A stretch of DNA of 52,671 bases, taken from Alphaproteobacteria bacterium. Lineage in GTDB: Bacteria; Pseudomonadota; Alphaproteobacteria; Rhizobiales; Aestuariivirgaceae. Position 1 is the first letter of the stretch. Each line of letters opens with the position of its first letter. The notes below the pieces were generated by a model. That model had not been told where the DNA came from. It did no database searches and saw only the letters and a program-made list of their open reading frames with translations. The translations under genes were made by a program, and so were the position numbers. The stretch spans positions 1 through 52,671 of the forward strand of contig JAHEFB010000030.1 in NCBI GenBank assembly GCA_024640405.1, read 5' to 3'. This document shows positions 43,410 to 52,671 of the stretch, in pieces.

Positions 43410-45779
43410 ATGAAGAAACATCGAGATGGAGTGCCGTCACATAGTGGTCATGACCCCGATGGGACCAGCTCCGCTGCGCCTGATGCAGCTATGGTTACAG
43501 ATCCGGTTTGCGGGATGGCGGTGCTTCTGGATGCGGGCAAGCCAACGCACGTGTGGGACGGCAAGGATTTTCATTTCTGTGGAGAGAAGTGCCGTAAGCG
43601 GTTTGTGGCAGACCCTTTTTTCTACATATCCGGCAATTGCAAGGCCAAGAAACAGGCCGCTGCCCGGGGGACGACCTATACCTGTCCAATGCATCCTGAA
43701 ATTGTTCAGGAAGAATTCGGCAGTTGTCCCAAATGCGGGATGGCGCTGGAGCCGATGGGTGGTGTAAATGACGAACCCAACCATGAACTGGTGGATTTTT
43801 CCCGTCGTCTCTGGGTCAGCATCGCAGCCGCAGTTCCTCTGATGGTCCTGACAATGGGCCCACTTGCCGGTTTGCCGGTTAGGGACCTGTTTGGAACACA
43901 ACTGTCTCTCTGGCTGGAATTTGCCCTGGCAACTCCGGTGGTCTTGTGGGCCGCATGGCCATTTTTCCAACGTGGCTGGACATCGATTGCCACGTGGAAT
44001 CTCAACATGTGGACGCTGATCATGATCGGCGTCGGAACCGCCTATACCTACAGTGTGGTTGCCACATTCCTCCCAAACCTGTTTCCAGCCGGGATGAGAA
44101 TGCAAGGTGGCCACATGCCTGTCTATTATGAGGCAGCTGTCGTTATCATTGCGCTGGTTTTTGTGGGGCAGGTTCTTGAATTGCGCGCGAGGGAGCGGAC
44201 TGGCGACGCCATTCGGGCGCTGCTTGACCTGGCGCCGAAATTGGCCCGGCGCGTTCTTCCCAACGGAGACGAGTACGATGCGCCGGTGGAAAATCTCGTT
44301 GACGGCGATCGCCTGCGCGTACGGCCCGGCGAAAGGGTCCCTGTAGATGGCATCGTCCTGGAAGGCAACTCATCGGTCGATGAGAGTCTGATGAGCGGGG
44401 AAGCGGTACCCGTTGAGAAAAACCAGGGTGATCTGGTCACGGGGGGAACGACCAACAAGAATGGTTCATTAATCATTCAGGCGCTGCGGGTAGGCGATGA
44501 AACCATGCTGTCGCAAATCGTGGCTATGGTTGCTTCAGCACAGCGATCACGTGCGCCGATACAAGGGATGGCCGACAAGGTTGCGGCCTACTTCGTCCCC
44601 GCGGTGGTTGTTGTGGCGGCTTTCGCCTTCGTAACCTGGCTGATGATCGGCCCGCAACCAGCGCTCGTTTTCGCAATAATCTCGGCCGTATCTGTATTGA
44701 TTATTGCCTGCCCATGTGCCCTCGGTCTTGCAACTCCCATGTCAATCATGACTGCGACCGGGCGTGGTGCGCAGGCGGGTGTTCTGATCAAGGATGCAGA
44801 AGCCCTTGAACGCATGGCGAATGTAGACACCCTGATTGTCGACAAGACCGGCACTCTGACACAAGGCAGGCCGGTACTGACAGATGTTGTCGCTACCGGC
44901 AGTCATTCCGAGTTGAAGGTACTTGAACTGGCGGCAGGTATCGAGAAAGGGTCAGAGCACCCTCTTGCGGAAGCAATCGTTGCAGGTGCTAAGGAACGCC
45001 AGGCCGATCCCGACAAAATTACGGATTTTGAAGCCATCATTGGCATGGGTGTGAAGGGTAAAGTTTCCGGCAAGCAGCTGGTGCTCGGCAACAGAGCAAT
45101 GATGCTGGCTGCGGGAATAGACGTTTCGCAGGTTGAAGATCGCGCCGATCAAATGCGCGTACAAGGGAAAACGGTCATGTTTGTCGGATTTTCCGGCAAA
45201 CTGGCCGGGATCGTTGCTGTAGCGGACCCGATCAAGCCGTCGACGCAGGCAGCAATAGCGTCGCTGCATCGGGCCGGGCTGAAGATCATCATGGCGACCG
45301 GGGATAATGAAATAACAGCTCGCGCCGTAGCCGACAGTCTTGGCATTGACGAAGTCCGGGCCGGCGTGCTGCCAGAAGACAAGAAGGCAATTGTTGAAGA
45401 GTTGCAGAGAGCCGGTCACAAAGTTGCCATGGCGGGAGATGGTGTCAACGATGCACCCGCATTGGCGGCAGCCGAAGTTGGAATTGCAATGGGGACGGGT
45501 GCCGATGTGGCGGTTGAGAGCGCCGGAATAACGTTACTACAGGGCGACCTTACCGGCATCGTCAAGGCACGGAATCTGTCTCAGGCAACATTGCGCAATA
45601 TCAAGCAGAACCTGTTTTTTGCGTTCGCGTACAATTCTGCCGGTGTACCGATCGCGGCTGGAATTCTGTATCCGCTAACTGGAACTCTACTGTCTCCAAT
45701 GATTGCAGCCGCCGCGATGAGTTTGTCGTCAGTGTCTGTGATCACAAATGCGCTGAGGTTGCGCGGTGTGCAGTTGTAA
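43410..45779 (+). CDS. Copper-translocating P1B-type ATPase with YHS and heavy-metal-binding domains
   Basis: A 789-residue efflux pump of the inner membrane. Residues about 30-75 are a YHS metal-binding domain (VTDPVCGMAV), and about 90-115 a heavy-metal-binding domain (TCPMHPEIVQEEFGSCPKCGM). The pump core has the CPC metal site (IIACPCALGLATP), the phosphorylation site DKTGTLTQG, the SEHPLAEAI motif and GDGVNDAPAL. No classical CxxC HMA domain is present. The start is the ATG at 43410, placed just after the CueR-type promoter, so earlier in-frame codons back to 43266 are rejected. It exports Cu(I) from the cytoplasm. Confidence 0.93.
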   Translation: MKKHRDGVPSHSGHDPDGTSSAAPDAAMVTDPVCGMAVLLDAGKPTHVWDGKDFHFCGEKCRKRFVADPFFYISGNCKAKKQAAARGTTYTCPMHPEIVQEEFGSCPKCGMALEPMGGVNDEPNHELVDFSRRLWVSIAAAVPLMVLTMGPLAGLPVRDLFGTQLSLWLEFALATPVVLWAAWPFFQRGWTSIATWNLNMWTLIMIGVGTAYTYSVVATFLPNLFPAGMRMQGGHMPVYYEAAVVIIALVFVGQVLELRARERTGDAIRALLDLAPKLARRVLPNGDEYDAPVENLVDGDRLRVRPGERVPVDGIVLEGNSSVDESLMSGEAVPVEKNQGDLVTGGTTNKNGSLIIQALRVGDETMLSQIVAMVASAQRSRAPIQGMADKVAAYFVPAVVVVAAFAFVTWLMIGPQPALVFAIISAVSVLIIACPCALGLATPMSIMTATGRGAQAGVLIKDAEALERMANVDTLIVDKTGTLTQGRPVLTDVVATGSHSELKVLELAAGIEKGSEHPLAEAIVAGAKERQADPDKITDFEAIIGMGVKGKVSGKQLVLGNRAMMLAAGIDVSQVEDRADQMRVQGKTVMFVGFSGKLAGIVAVADPIKPSTQAAIASLHRAGLKIIMATGDNEITARAVADSLGIDEVRAGVLPEDKKAIVEELQRAGHKVAMAGDGVNDAPALAAAEVGIAMGTGADVAVESAGITLLQGDLTGIVKARNLSQATLRNIKQNLFFAFAYNSAGVPIAAGILYPLTGTLLSPMIAAAAMSLSSVSVITNALRLRGVQL

Positions 45780-46015
45780 GCGTTCGCACAGAAACGGCCA
45801 TGAGTAGAAATGTCTGAGAAACCGTTTGGCGTTGTTGGTGTGACGGAAGACATCTGATTCCGACACGGCTATTGCCGAATTCTGCGGAAACCCGCCAATT
45901 CAACCACAAGTTGCGGCAACGGCCGATGCCTTGCCGGTTCGGTTTGCATTATATTAACCATGTTTCGGCTAGGTTGGTTGCGAACTTGAATGTGCAATCT
46001 GAATTGGCGACTATC

Positions 46016-46702
46016 ATGAAAAACTTATTACTTTCGGGGGCTTGTGCTGCGGCGCTTGTCCTGGGGTGTTCTGCTGCTCAGGCGGCAGACTATGAAGAAC
46101 CTGCAGTGGGTGGCGTGTGGTATGCCAGCATTTTTGGAGGTGCGTCGTTTCTCGAAGAATTTGACATTACCTACTCAAACTCCGGCACTGCGGGCATATC
46201 CGAGACCAGTACAGATGCCGGCTTCATAGTTGGTGGGGCAATCGGAATGGAAATCAGTCCGAATGTACGGGCTGAAGTCGAAGTATCGTACTTTGAGAAC
46301 CAGGTGAACGGTCTGAATTACCCATATTTTCCGGTTGACTATGACGCGAGCGGTCACGTCAATTCCGTCAACCTCCTGGTGAATGTCTGGCACGACTTCA
46401 ATATGGGCGGGTTTACGCCTTATATCGGTGGTGGAGCCGGCGTTGGATTCGTCGATGCACAAGCTGCCTGGTCAGATCCTTTCAATGAACTTGTTGGCTC
46501 GGATGTCGGTTTCGCATTTCAGGCCGGGGGCGGTGTAAGGTTCGGGCTGACTGAAATGATCGGTGCGGATGTCGGCTATCGTTTCAGGGGAATTCTCGAT
46601 GTCACCTTACCGTCAGATGACCCTGTTCAAACCAATGCAAGTACGGATATTTACGGGCACTTTGTCCAAGCGGGGATTACAATAAATCTGGGCGGAATGT
46701 AA
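46016..46702 (+). CDS. Outer-membrane beta-barrel protein
   Basis: A 228-residue porin-like protein of the OmpA/Omp25-type eight-stranded barrel group. Residues 1-23 are a signal peptide (ending AAQA); strands alternate through the remainder with repeated motifs such as GGFTPYIGGGAGVGF and GADVGYRFRG. The C-terminus reads GITINLGGM and does not end in Phe as in classical porins. The ATG at 46016 begins directly with the signal sequence; the long upstream frame is not used. A strong terminator follows. Confidence 0.85.
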   Translation: MKNLLLSGACAAALVLGCSAAQAADYEEPAVGGVWYASIFGGASFLEEFDITYSNSGTAGISETSTDAGFIVGGAIGMEISPNVRAEVEVSYFENQVNGLNYPYFPVDYDASGHVNSVNLLVNVWHDFNMGGFTPYIGGGAGVGFVDAQAAWSDPFNELVGSDVGFAFQAGGGVRFGLTEMIGADVGYRFRGILDVTLPSDDPVQTNASTDIYGHFVQAGITINLGGM

Positions 46703-46725
46703 ATATTTTCCAGAATGAAAAGAGG

Positions 46726-46757
46726 GGCTGAAGCAATGTGCTTCAGCCTTTTACTTT
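46726..46757 (+). terminator. Rho-independent terminator after the outer-membrane protein gene
   Basis: GGCTGAAGCA (46726-46735) and TGCTTCAGCC (46739-46748) form a perfect 10-bp stem with a 3-nt loop, followed by TTTTACTTTT. This is the best classical terminator in the window. Confidence 0.9.
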
Positions 46758-46783
46758 TGCGGTCGAATCAGTAGACTCCGGGC

Positions 46784-48397
46784 ATGCGAGCACGCCAGTT
46801 TTTGCCCCCCTCAAAACCTCAGTCAAAGAACAGCGAACGGCATGCGCAGCTGCTGCAGCGCGGCAGTACCTTGCAGGGTCAGGGCAGGGGCAAGGAGGCG
46901 GAATATTGCTTCCAGCTGGTTTTGCGTGACAATCCGAAACATCCGGACGCGCTCAACCTGCTTGCCACACTGGCTGTCGAGGCGGGTCAATTCACGACAG
47001 CAATCGAGCTTTTCCAGAAGGTCGTGAAGTTGGCTCCGAAAAATCTCGTTTACCGGAACAACCTGGCCAATTGTTATATACGCAGCAGCAGGCCGGAACT
47101 GGCACTGCCTCAACTCAGGAGAGTACTTGCCGGCAACCCGAAAATGTCCGCTGCGCTGTACAATCTGGCGCGCGCCTACAGGGCGATGGGCAAGGGCATG
47201 GAAGCCGAGCAGGCGTATCGGCGGATGCTGTCATTTGAGCCTGAGTCCCTGCCGGCCAGAATTGGCCTTGGCGAAGTTCTGACAGATCTTGGGCGGATGG
47301 ACGAGGCGACTAAGGTTTTCCGCGCGGTGATCGCCGGAACTCCCAACTCGGTCGAGGCCTACAACGGACTGGTGGCTGCCCATAAATTTACCGCCGGTGA
47401 CAGGGACATTGATGCGCTGCTGGAGTTGCTGAAGGAAACTTCCGGAGATACCCGGGAGCAAGTTGCGCTGCATCATGCTGCTGGAAAAATGTACAATGAT
47501 CTTGGCCAGTACGATGCGGCCTTTGAGCACTTTGCCAAGGCCAAGGAGATCGTCAGTCGGAAATTCGATATCGCCAGCTATCAGCGCTTCATTGAAAAAA
47601 CCCGCCAACTTTATACCTTGCCGTTCTTTCTGGAGAGATCTCAGTATGGCGACAGTTCCCAGCGGCCTGTTTTCATTGTGGGCATGCCGCGCTCCGGCAC
47701 GACTCTTACGGAGCAGATTCTGGCAAGCCATTCGCAGGTAAAAGGCGCCGGCGAGTTGGTAGACGTGCAGAGGATTGAGCGCCGGATTACAGAAACAAAA
47801 CGCGAAACCAATTCCTATTTCAATATGATCGCCGGTCTGACAGCGGTTCAGGCCCAGGAGCATGCAGATGCCTACCTGGATACTCTCAAACGGCACTCAC
47901 GTGTCGCCTTGCGTGTCGTCGACAAGATGCCGCACAATTTTGAGTTGCTGGGATTGATTGCACTGCTTTTTCCCAAAGCGCGCATCGTACATTGCCGGCG
48001 CAACCCGATTGATACCTGCATTTCCTGTTTCACGCACAATTTTTCAGACGCGCATGGCTACAATTCTGATCTTGCCAACCTGGGGCTGTATTATCGTGAG
48101 TATTCCAACCTGATGTCGCATTGGTCGAGAGTCTTGCCGTTGCAGATCTTTGATTTGAATTATGAGGACATGGTGGCGGATCAGGAAGCCACGACGCGCC
48201 AGCTGATCAAGTTTCTTGGGTTGGAGTGGGAGGATTCCTGCACCAGTTTTCATCTGACGGAACGGGCTGTCAGCACGCCGAGCCGGTGGCAAGTGAGACA
48301 ACCGATTTACAAATCATCCGTGCAACGCTGGCGGCGTTTTGAAGCGCATCTCGAACCTTTGAAACACTCGCTCGGAGACCTGTTTCAGCCGGGGTGA
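46784..48397 (+). CDS. TPR-repeat sulfotransferase
   Basis: A 537-residue fusion. Residues about 20-270 hold tetratricopeptide repeats (for example ALYNLARAYRAMGKGMEAEQ). Residues about 290-530 are a sulfotransferase domain: the 5-prime-phosphosulfate loop FIVGMPRSGTTLTEQIL and the 3-prime-phosphate region RIVHCRRNPIDTCISC. Such proteins transfer sulfate from PAPS to an unknown acceptor, with the TPR part probably binding a partner protein. It begins only a few bases after the outer-membrane protein's terminator and converges on the second M20 gene, 15 bp away. Confidence 0.9.
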   Translation: MRARQFLPPSKPQSKNSERHAQLLQRGSTLQGQGRGKEAEYCFQLVLRDNPKHPDALNLLATLAVEAGQFTTAIELFQKVVKLAPKNLVYRNNLANCYIRSSRPELALPQLRRVLAGNPKMSAALYNLARAYRAMGKGMEAEQAYRRMLSFEPESLPARIGLGEVLTDLGRMDEATKVFRAVIAGTPNSVEAYNGLVAAHKFTAGDRDIDALLELLKETSGDTREQVALHHAAGKMYNDLGQYDAAFEHFAKAKEIVSRKFDIASYQRFIEKTRQLYTLPFFLERSQYGDSSQRPVFIVGMPRSGTTLTEQILASHSQVKGAGELVDVQRIERRITETKRETNSYFNMIAGLTAVQAQEHADAYLDTLKRHSRVALRVVDKMPHNFELLGLIALLFPKARIVHCRRNPIDTCISCFTHNFSDAHGYNSDLANLGLYYREYSNLMSHWSRVLPLQIFDLNYEDMVADQEATTRQLIKFLGLEWEDSCTSFHLTERAVSTPSRWQVRQPIYKSSVQRWRRFEAHLEPLKHSLGDLFQPG

Positions 48398-48412
48398 TCG
48401 AATTGCTTACAG

Positions 48413-49840
48413 TCAGTCCGCGTCCAACTTTACAGCAACATCGCTGTCGCCAATATCCCAGTACAGTCCCACCATGACTTCCAGCGCCGACCGGCACACG
48501 GACATCAGAACATGTTCATCCGGCGCATGCTGGGAACACGATGCGTAGGAATGTGGAATCCAGATTGCCGGCAAGCCCAGATCATCGGTGAATATGTCAT
48601 TGCAGATCGAACCGCCCATCGATGGGATGATGGCGGGAGTTGAATTGGTCGAGCGTTGCAGGGAATTGCGCACGAACATGGCCCAGGGGTGGTCCGGCTC
48701 TGTACGGGTTGCCTTGAATACCCCGTCGTTGGACGCCGGGGGAGGTGTTACCTTCACGGTTTCGAAACCGGCTTCGTTGAGATGGGCTTGTAGAACCGGG
48801 ATAATGTTGTGGTAGTGCGTGCCCGCGACGAAACGGAGCTGGCAGTTGGCTGTTGCCTTGGGGGGAATGGCATTTACAGGTCGTCCGGGGGTGCCGGTGG
48901 AATAGGCGAGCACATTGAACACATTGCCGGCATACACACGTTGCGGTGGCGTCAGGTCGCGCTCACCCCACCACGTGTCGATGTCCGGTCCGTTTTCGCC
49001 ACCGTCAACCTCAATGTCGTCCAGTACTTCACGCACTGCAGCGGTCATGGCCGGCGGCTTCAGGCCCTCAACCAGCAACTGCCCCTTTGAACTGACTATG
49101 CTTGCAATGGCGTTTGCCAGGATAACTCCCGGATTGGCAAGCAGACCGCCCCAGTTTCCCGAGTGATGACCGCCGTCCCGCAGGTCGCAGACAAGGTCAA
49201 TGTTTACTGCTCCCCGACACCCGAGCGATATGGTCGGCCGTTTCGGAGACACGCGGGGACCGTCAGACGCGATGAAGACATCAGCGGAGAAATCAGGTTT
49301 GTTGGCACTGACAAGTTCCTGCAAACCCTTGGACCCGGCTTCTTCACCCATTTCAATCAGGAACTTCGCGTTGAATCCAAGTCTGCCGCGTTCCGCCAGC
49401 ACTGCACGCATTGCTGCCATGTTGATAGTGTGCTGTGCCTTGTTGTCGGCAGTGCCACGGCCGTATAGCCGGTCGCCGTCGCGAGCTGTGATCCAGGGCC
49501 CTTTGCCCTTCGTCCACTGATCGTCGAGACCACGAACGACATCGCCGTGTCCGTATCCCAGAACCGTTGGCAACGTTGAGCCTTCCAAACGGGTTGCGAG
49601 GATCGCAGGAGCTTGTCCTGGAACCGGATTGTCATAGCGCGTGACCTTGAACCCCGTCGCTTCGAAGGCAGGTACCATCTCTTCCTCGAGATACCGGTGA
49701 AGATGGGGCAGGCTGTCGGGCAGTTTTTGACTTTCGGTTCGATGGGCAACTCGGGCCGCGAGTTCGGCTTCAAAGGCTCCGCCTTCGATGTAGTTTCTGA
49801 TGCGACTGATTGCCCCGTGGCGGCTGCTTGTTTCGTTCAT
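48413..49840 (-). CDS. M20 family dipeptidase
   Basis: A 475-residue zinc peptidase, distinct from the first M20 gene. Metal-site motifs are LGYGHGDVV (His and Asp), YGRGTADNKAQH (bridging Asp) and EMGEEAGSKGL (catalytic Glu), with HAPDEHVLMS near the C-terminus. Length and motifs fit the carnosinase/succinyl-diaminopimelate-like dipeptidase group. The start taken is the ATG at 49838-49840; ATGs at 49847-49849 and 49859-49861 are also possible. The open frame extends into the divergent hydrolase gene but is not used there. Confidence 0.87.
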   Translation of the reverse strand: MNETSSRHGAISRIRNYIEGGAFEAELAARVAHRTESQKLPDSLPHLHRYLEEEMVPAFEATGFKVTRYDNPVPGQAPAILATRLEGSTLPTVLGYGHGDVVRGLDDQWTKGKGPWITARDGDRLYGRGTADNKAQHTINMAAMRAVLAERGRLGFNAKFLIEMGEEAGSKGLQELVSANKPDFSADVFIASDGPRVSPKRPTISLGCRGAVNIDLVCDLRDGGHHSGNWGGLLANPGVILANAIASIVSSKGQLLVEGLKPPAMTAAVREVLDDIEVDGGENGPDIDTWWGERDLTPPQRVYAGNVFNVLAYSTGTPGRPVNAIPPKATANCQLRFVAGTHYHNIIPVLQAHLNEAGFETVKVTPPPASNDGVFKATRTEPDHPWAMFVRNSLQRSTNSTPAIIPSMGGSICNDIFTDDLGLPAIWIPHSYASCSQHAPDEHVLMSVCRSALEVMVGLYWDIGDSDVAVKLDAD

Positions 49841-50050
49841 GATGCCCATATTCCATTTCATTGCGCGTGAAAATCCTGCCGCCGCTTCCCGGTACCGGCC
49901 ACTAACCGGGATGATGGCGCATTGTTCCCGTTTTGATTTATCTGTGTACTTTCGTCTAAGTCCACAGAAAACCTTGCGATTTTTGTCTGCCCCGGCTGGA
50001 AAAATCAGGTATAACCCAGAGATTCGGAACGTACTGGAGCACCTGAACGG

Positions 50051-51022
50051 ATGACACCTTTTGCAATCGCCGGCATTCAGATGAATGTGGCAGCCCTGCA
50101 ATCCAACGTAGAAAGTATGCGGCACCGGCTGGATATTATGATGGCCAGGTTTCCCTGGACGCAGATGGTCTTGTTCAGTGAACTTGCCCAGCATGGGCCG
50201 CTGCACCGTTTCGCGCAGCCTTTTGACAACCAAGCGATGCAGCAGTTCTGCGCTGATGCGCGCAGGCACAAGATCTGGTTGATCCCAGGTTCGTTCTTCG
50301 AAAAAGCTGCTGACGGCAAGGTCTACAACACGTCTGTCGTGATTAATCCGCAAGGAGACATCATCTCTTCGTACCGCAAAATGTTTCCGTTCAGACCATA
50401 CGAGGTTGGGGTCGAGGCCGGATCTGAGTTCTGTGTCTTTGATGTGCCGGAGGTGGGCCGCTTCGGGCTGTCTATTTGTTACGATATCTGGTTTCCGGAA
50501 ACCACCCGTCAGTTAACCAGCATGGGTGCCGAAGTGTTGTTGCATCCGGTTCTGACCGGCACTACTGACAGGGATGCGGAGTTGGCGATTGCACGCGCCA
50601 CGGCCGCGCAGTTCCAGTGTTATGTCATTGACGTCAACGGACTGGGTGCGGGCGGGGTCGGGAGATCTTGTGTCATTGATCCTTCAGCAAACATTATGTA
50701 CCAGGCAGCCGGTCAAGAGGAAATGTTCCCGATTGAGATCGACCTTGACCAGGTGCGCAGACAGCGCGAGACTGGCATGCGAGGTCTTGGCCAGGTGCTG
50801 AAGAGTTTCCGTGATCGACCGACGGACTTTCCGGTCTACGACCGGGCATCCGGCGCGGATGCCTACCTCAAGACGCTGGGGCCCCTGGCAATGCCGATAC
50901 AGGGTTCCACAGCGGGACTAGCCCAATTTCCTCATCAGGCGGAGGAAGTTGCAAACTTGAATATCGAGGTGCCGGAATCGGACAGTATTGCCGACATACG
51001 GTCAAAACTAGCGAGTGTCTGA
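50051..51022 (+). CDS. Carbon-nitrogen hydrolase (nitrilase superfamily)
   Basis: A 323-residue amidase. The catalytic triad is visible: Glu in VLFSELAQHG, Lys in YRKMFPFRPYE and Cys in LSICYDIWFPE. The superfamily includes N-carbamoylputrescine amidases, omega-amidases and nitrilases; the subgroup cannot be set. The C-terminal 60 residues run beyond the typical domain and are not recognised. It lies 91 bp before a polyamine-type decarboxylase, which makes an amide from polyamine metabolism a reasonable guess. Confidence 0.85.
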   Translation: MTPFAIAGIQMNVAALQSNVESMRHRLDIMMARFPWTQMVLFSELAQHGPLHRFAQPFDNQAMQQFCADARRHKIWLIPGSFFEKAADGKVYNTSVVINPQGDIISSYRKMFPFRPYEVGVEAGSEFCVFDVPEVGRFGLSICYDIWFPETTRQLTSMGAEVLLHPVLTGTTDRDAELAIARATAAQFQCYVIDVNGLGAGGVGRSCVIDPSANIMYQAAGQEEMFPIEIDLDQVRRQRETGMRGLGQVLKSFRDRPTDFPVYDRASGADAYLKTLGPLAMPIQGSTAGLAQFPHQAEEVANLNIEVPESDSIADIRSKLASV

Positions 51023-51113
51023 GAGTAATTTAACCGTTTTGTCTGCCAAACATGGCGCAATTGCGGGATTGCTGATTTACTCTCCCACCTAACCGCCGGG
51101 GAGTATCGTTTAA

Positions 51114-52671
51114 ATGCAATCCATGAGTGACTACTATAGCGCTATCCAGTTGAGATCAGATCGCTGGAGCGCATTGCAGGAAATCACCAAAAAGCTGGCC
51201 TCCTACCCACAGGGCAAGTCATCGGCCAAGTTGCATTCAAAAGCTGAAGAATTGCTGGAAGCCCTGGGACCCCTGGAATCGTATTGGGCGTTTCCGGGTA
51301 TTGCAGCATTCGATCATTTGCGCCGCCAGTGCGATCACAAGAATTATGCCGATCTGGCTTTTTCAGTCCGCCGAATCCTGCGTGCTCTGACATCGGGTGC
51401 GTATCGCCGGCGTTCGATCCCACTGGACCGCGATGACGTGGACAACGAAGAGCTTGAAGACGAAGCGCTCCTGTCGCCGGAAGCCAGGGCGCTGACGAAA
51501 CCTTATTTTGAGGTGCTGTTTGTAGACCATGTCAGCGAACATCAGGAGCGCTGGCTGCGGGCATCGGTACAACGTATGCGCCGTAGCGAGGATGACTTTG
51601 CCTATGAACCCGTTATCGTTCCAAGCCTTGAGGACGCCCTGATTGCGATCCTGTTCAACCACAATATTCAGGCGGTGGTGGTTCGCCCCGGCGTGTCGCT
51701 GAAATCCAAAAATGAGCTGCCGATCCTCAAGCAATACCTCTCCCGCATCGGAGATGATGAAGATGTTGACGGCCTGCGACCTGAAAATTACGGTCCTGAA
51801 CTGGCCCGCTTGATTGCCAAGGTGAGGCCGGAACTCGACACTTATCTCGTGACCGACCGCTCTGTGGAATCCATTGCCGGTCTCGATCTGGGGCTGTGCC
51901 GCCGGGTGTTTTACAATCAGGAAGACTTCCTCGAACTGCACCTCAATATTCTGCGTGGTGTGCAAGCCAGGTTCAAGACGCCGTTCTTTACGGCGCTGGT
52001 GGAGTATTCACGCCAGCCGACGGGTGTGTTCCACGCCATGCCGATCAGCCGTGGCAAATCAATTTCCCGTTCGCACTGGATACAGGATATGGGCGCGTTT
52101 TACGGGCCTAACATTTTCCTCGCCGAAACCTCTGCAACTTCAGGGGGCCTGGACAGCCTGCTGGAACCGCATGGTCCCATCAAGGAAGCCCAGGAACTGG
52201 CGGCGCGTGCCTTCGGAGCCAAGCACACTTTTTTTGCGACCAATGGCACATCGACCTGCAACAAGGTGGTCGTGCAGGGCCTGGTGAGGCCCGGCGATAT
52301 TGTGCTGGTGGATCGCGACTGCCACAAATCCCATCATTACGGTATGGTGCTTGCCGGCGCCCAGGTGGTTTACCTCGACAGCTATCCGTTGAACGAATAT
52401 TCGATGTATGGCGCGGTGCCGTTGCGCGAAATTAAACACCAGCTATTGAAACTGAAAGCAGCCGGCAAGCTTGATCGCGTCCGCATGCTCTTGTTGACCA
52501 ACTGCACATTTGACGGAGTGGTCTACAATGTCGAACGGGTGATGGAAGAATGCCTGGCCATCAAACATGATCTGGTCTTCCTGTGGGATGAAGCCTGGTT
52601 TGCATTTGCCCGGTTTGGCCCAACCTACCGTCAACGCACCGGCATGAACGCAGCCGGGGTGCTGCGCGAGC
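51114..52671 (+). CDS. Orn/Lys/Arg decarboxylase (5-prime part; runs off the window)
   Basis: The first 519 residues of a long fold-type I PLP decarboxylase. An N-terminal region of about 300 residues is followed by the catalytic domain: FFATNGTSTCNKVVVQGL, the cofactor-stacking RDCHKSHHYG and the PLP-ring Asp in LWDEAWFAF. The Schiff-base lysine motif should come just beyond the window's end. The frame starts at ATG 51114 (or 51123) behind GGGGAG and stays open to the last base. Whether ornithine, lysine or arginine is used is not decided. The gene makes a polyamine precursor. Confidence 0.88.
   Translation, partial: MQSMSDYYSAIQLRSDRWSALQEITKKLASYPQGKSSAKLHSKAEELLEALGPLESYWAFPGIAAFDHLRRQCDHKNYADLAFSVRRILRALTSGAYRRRSIPLDRDDVDNEELEDEALLSPEARALTKPYFEVLFVDHVSEHQERWLRASVQRMRRSEDDFAYEPVIVPSLEDALIAILFNHNIQAVVVRPGVSLKSKNELPILKQYLSRIGDDEDVDGLRPENYGPELARLIAKVRPELDTYLVTDRSVESIAGLDLGLCRRVFYNQEDFLELHLNILRGVQARFKTPFFTALVEYSRQPTGVFHAMPISRGKSISRSHWIQDMGAFYGPNIFLAETSATSGGLDSLLEPHGPIKEAQELAARAFGAKHTFFATNGTSTCNKVVVQGLVRPGDIVLVDRDCHKSHHYGMVLAGAQVVYLDSYPLNEYSMYGAVPLREIKHQLLKLKAAGKLDRVRMLLLTNCTFDGVVYNVERVMEECLAIKHDLVFLWDEAWFAFARFGPTYRQRTGMNAAGVLRE

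Noticed and set aside
1..52671. CRISPR arrays, tRNA or rRNA genes, prophage or integrative element
   Set aside because: No regularly spaced repeats, cloverleaf-like segments, rRNA stretches, integrases or phage genes were seen.

Overview
The window is about 52.7 kb of an alphaproteobacterial chromosome. Lineage cues read from the sequence are the gene order nagZ-scpA-scpB-tatA-tatB-tatC, a lipA gene followed by a Coq10-type START protein, a secreted protein ending in a BA14K-like motif, and a complete beta-hydroxyaspartate cycle (BHAC) operon. Together these suggest a Hyphomicrobiales/Rhodobacterales-like, probably marine or otherwise osmolyte- and glycolate-using heterotroph. The species cannot be fixed from the sequence alone. 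No rRNA, tRNA, CRISPR array, phage or complete insertion sequence was recognised; the one mobile element found is a 270-bp MITE.

Region by region: 1-2.3 kb holds lipA, coq10-like and an Arg-rich BA14K-like secreted protein. 3.0-8.8 kb holds an M20 peptidase, a methyltransferase, a zinc-type alcohol dehydrogenase and a SulP permease fused to STAS and cyclic-nucleotide-binding domains. 8.9-12.4 kb is a small carrier-protein cluster (adenylating ligase, GNAT, ACP) divergent from a class V aminotransferase. 12.4-18.6 kb is the BHAC operon bhcA-B-C-D with an added aspartate-dehydrogenase-like gene, divergent from the IclR regulator bhcR. 18.6-24.9 kb has a nucleoside deaminase, an ankyrin protein, a GcvT-fused sarcosine/dimethylglycine dehydrogenase, a rhodanese-metZ pair and a LysE exporter. 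25.1-28.9 kb is a LacI-controlled locus with an unannotated 53-residue membrane ORF, an HpsN-type sulfopropanediol dehydrogenase and an FMN alpha-hydroxyacid oxidase. 29-34.9 kb has a frameshifted lipoprotein, a cupin, the MITE, a DMT transporter, a haloacid dehalogenase, a DEAD-box helicase and a DUF2177 protein. 35-43 kb carries an XRE-cupin regulator and the nagZ-scpAB-tatABC block, interrupted by a methyltransferase that seems to start at CTG and by an orphan ABC ATPase. 43-52.7 kb holds a copper P-type ATPase behind a CueR-type promoter, an outer-membrane protein, a TPR sulfotransferase, a second M20 peptidase, a nitrilase-family hydrolase and the start of an Orn/Lys/Arg decarboxylase.

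How they work together: BhcC condenses glyoxylate with glycine, BhcB dehydrates the product to iminosuccinate, BhcD reduces it to aspartate, and BhcA transaminates aspartate with glyoxylate to oxaloacetate and glycine, giving carbon-neutral glyoxylate assimilation. The neighbouring GcvT-type dehydrogenase (methylated glycines) and the HpsN locus (C3 sulfonates) fit a bacterium feeding on phytoplankton-derived C2, C1 and sulfonate compounds. The most interesting items are the extra iminosuccinate/aspartate reductase in the BHAC operon, the nested LacI operator with its hidden small membrane ORF and unusual hydroxyacid oxidase partner, the mini carrier-protein cluster, and the MITE that supplies a neighbour's stop codon.
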